From Thioalkalivibrio sp. ALJ7 (GTDB taxonomy: Bacteria > Pseudomonadota > Gammaproteobacteria > Ectothiorhodospirales > Ectothiorhodospiraceae), in assembly GCF_000376865.1 (NCBI RefSeq), contig NZ_AQXQ01000012.1, positions 1-64,000 on the forward strand: a stretch of 64,000 nucleotides of DNA, written 5' to 3'. Every line of letters starts with the position of its first letter. Position 1 is the stretch's first letter. This document shows, piece after piece, positions 63,560-64,000 of this stretch. Below the pieces are notes generated by a model. That model saw only the letters and a program-made list of their open reading frames with translations. It did not search any database and had not been told where the DNA came from. The position numbers and the translations under genes are program-made.

Positions 63560-64000
63560 ATGACACCAACGACCCGCTCGGGACCCACCAAAACCCGCTT
63601 CGCCGGCCGCACACGCTCGCGCAGTCGGCGAGCCGTGGCGACCGTGGTGGGTGCGGCCATCTTGTGGTGGATTCTGGCCGGTCCGGAAGCCCTGCTTGAG
63701 CCGCTGGCCCTGCTGGCGATGCTCCTGGCGGGCGGCGCCAGCCTGTTGCTGCCAGTCGGGCGCCCGTTGCCGCTGCGGCCGCGAGCCATCCCTGCGCTAT
63801 TGGGATTCTTCCTGCGCAGCTCTTTCGTGGGTGGGCTGGATGTTGCTCGCCGGGCCCTGCACCCGCGTCTGCCGATCGAGCCGGCCTTTGTCACCTACCG
63901 CAGCGAGCTGGCCCACGGCCCGCCACTGACGCTGTTCATGGCGGTGGTGAGTCTGCTACCGGGTACGCTTAGCGTGCGCCTGGAGGGGCGCCTGCTGACG
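63560..64000 (+). CDS. mrpE: Na+/H+ antiporter subunit E, Mrp/Mnh type (cut by window edge)
   Basis: 147 codons seen, no stop before the edge. After a basic N-terminus come hydrophobic stretches (AVATVVGAAILWWILAG, LLALLAMLLAGGASLLL). The family signature is RSSFVGGLDVARRALHPRLPIEPAFVTY followed by LTLFMAVVSLLPGTLSVRLEG. MrpE belongs to the multi-subunit cation/proton antiporter that supports sodium and pH homeostasis at high pH or salt. The other mrp subunits should follow outside the window. Confidence 0.85.
   Translation, partial: MTPTTRSGPTKTRFAGRTRSRSRRAVATVVGAAILWWILAGPEALLEPLALLAMLLAGGASLLLPVGRPLPLRPRAIPALLGFFLRSSFVGGLDVARRALHPRLPIEPAFVTYRSELAHGPPLTLFMAVVSLLPGTLSVRLEGRLLT

Overview
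The window looks like chromosome of a GC-rich, sulfur-oxidising gammaproteobacterium of the Ectothiorhodospiraceae / Thioalkalivibrio type. The clues are a flavocytochrome c sulfide dehydrogenase pair (53659-55282), the start of an Mrp-type Na+/H+ antiporter subunit E (63560-end), a gammaproteobacterial housekeeping order (alaS-lysC-csrA-tRNA-Ser, recA-recX, mutS-fdxA) and several sigma-54 activator genes. The genus is an inference; I could not run a database search.

Layout. 1-5.8 kb: an IS481-type transposase end that cuts a small secreted-protein gene, a PEP-CTERM protein, a cupin, a two-gene exported-protein operon and one REP-associated tyrosine transposase (RAYT). 5.8-13.4 kb: an accessory island of orphan genes, all on the minus strand, separated by attC-like recombination sites whose outer box contains the stop codon of the preceding gene. 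No integron integrase is present, so this looks like an integrase-less cassette cluster (CALIN). It has been cut up by two RAYT genes and their two families of dispersed repeats. 13.4-36 kb: core genes: nrdAB, trxB, aat, gloA, tRNA-Ser, csrA, lysC, alaS, recX, recA, pncC, a PilZ protein, mutS and fdxA, with dense clusters of palindromic repeats in the gaps and one IS5-like MITE.

36.3-41.9 kb: an apparent functional-amyloid (Fap-like) export locus. It holds a sigma-54 promoter with an upstream palindrome, a secreted protein with 14-residue Asp/Ser/Asn repeats, two more secreted proteins with a related C-terminal motif, a C39-like protease, an outer-membrane beta-barrel and a VpsR-like sigma-54 activator. 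42-45 kb: ACR3/BASS and EamA transporters and small membrane or lipoproteins. 45.0-51.5 kb: an operon with the full set of functions for a polyprenyl-phosphate D-arabinose donor: UbiA-type phosphoribosyltransferase, LPG-synthase-type membrane protein, DprE1-like oxidase, DprE2-like reductase, HAD phosphatase and a membrane glycosyltransferase.

51.5-64 kb: a sigma-54 activator divergent from a sigma-54-type promoter and a short terminated transcript, then fccAB, a MetOD1-like sensor and a PAS-GGDEF-EAL protein. Convergent to these is a four-gene minus-strand operon: blue-copper-like protein, CACHE/HAMP-GGDEF-EAL protein, DUF3034 outer-membrane protein and periplasmic truncated haemoglobin. An IalB-family protein and mrpE close the window. 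Three themes recur: sigma-54 control of surface or sulfur functions, c-di-GMP signalling (PilZ, two GGDEF-EAL proteins), and genome remodelling by REP/RAYT and cassette elements.
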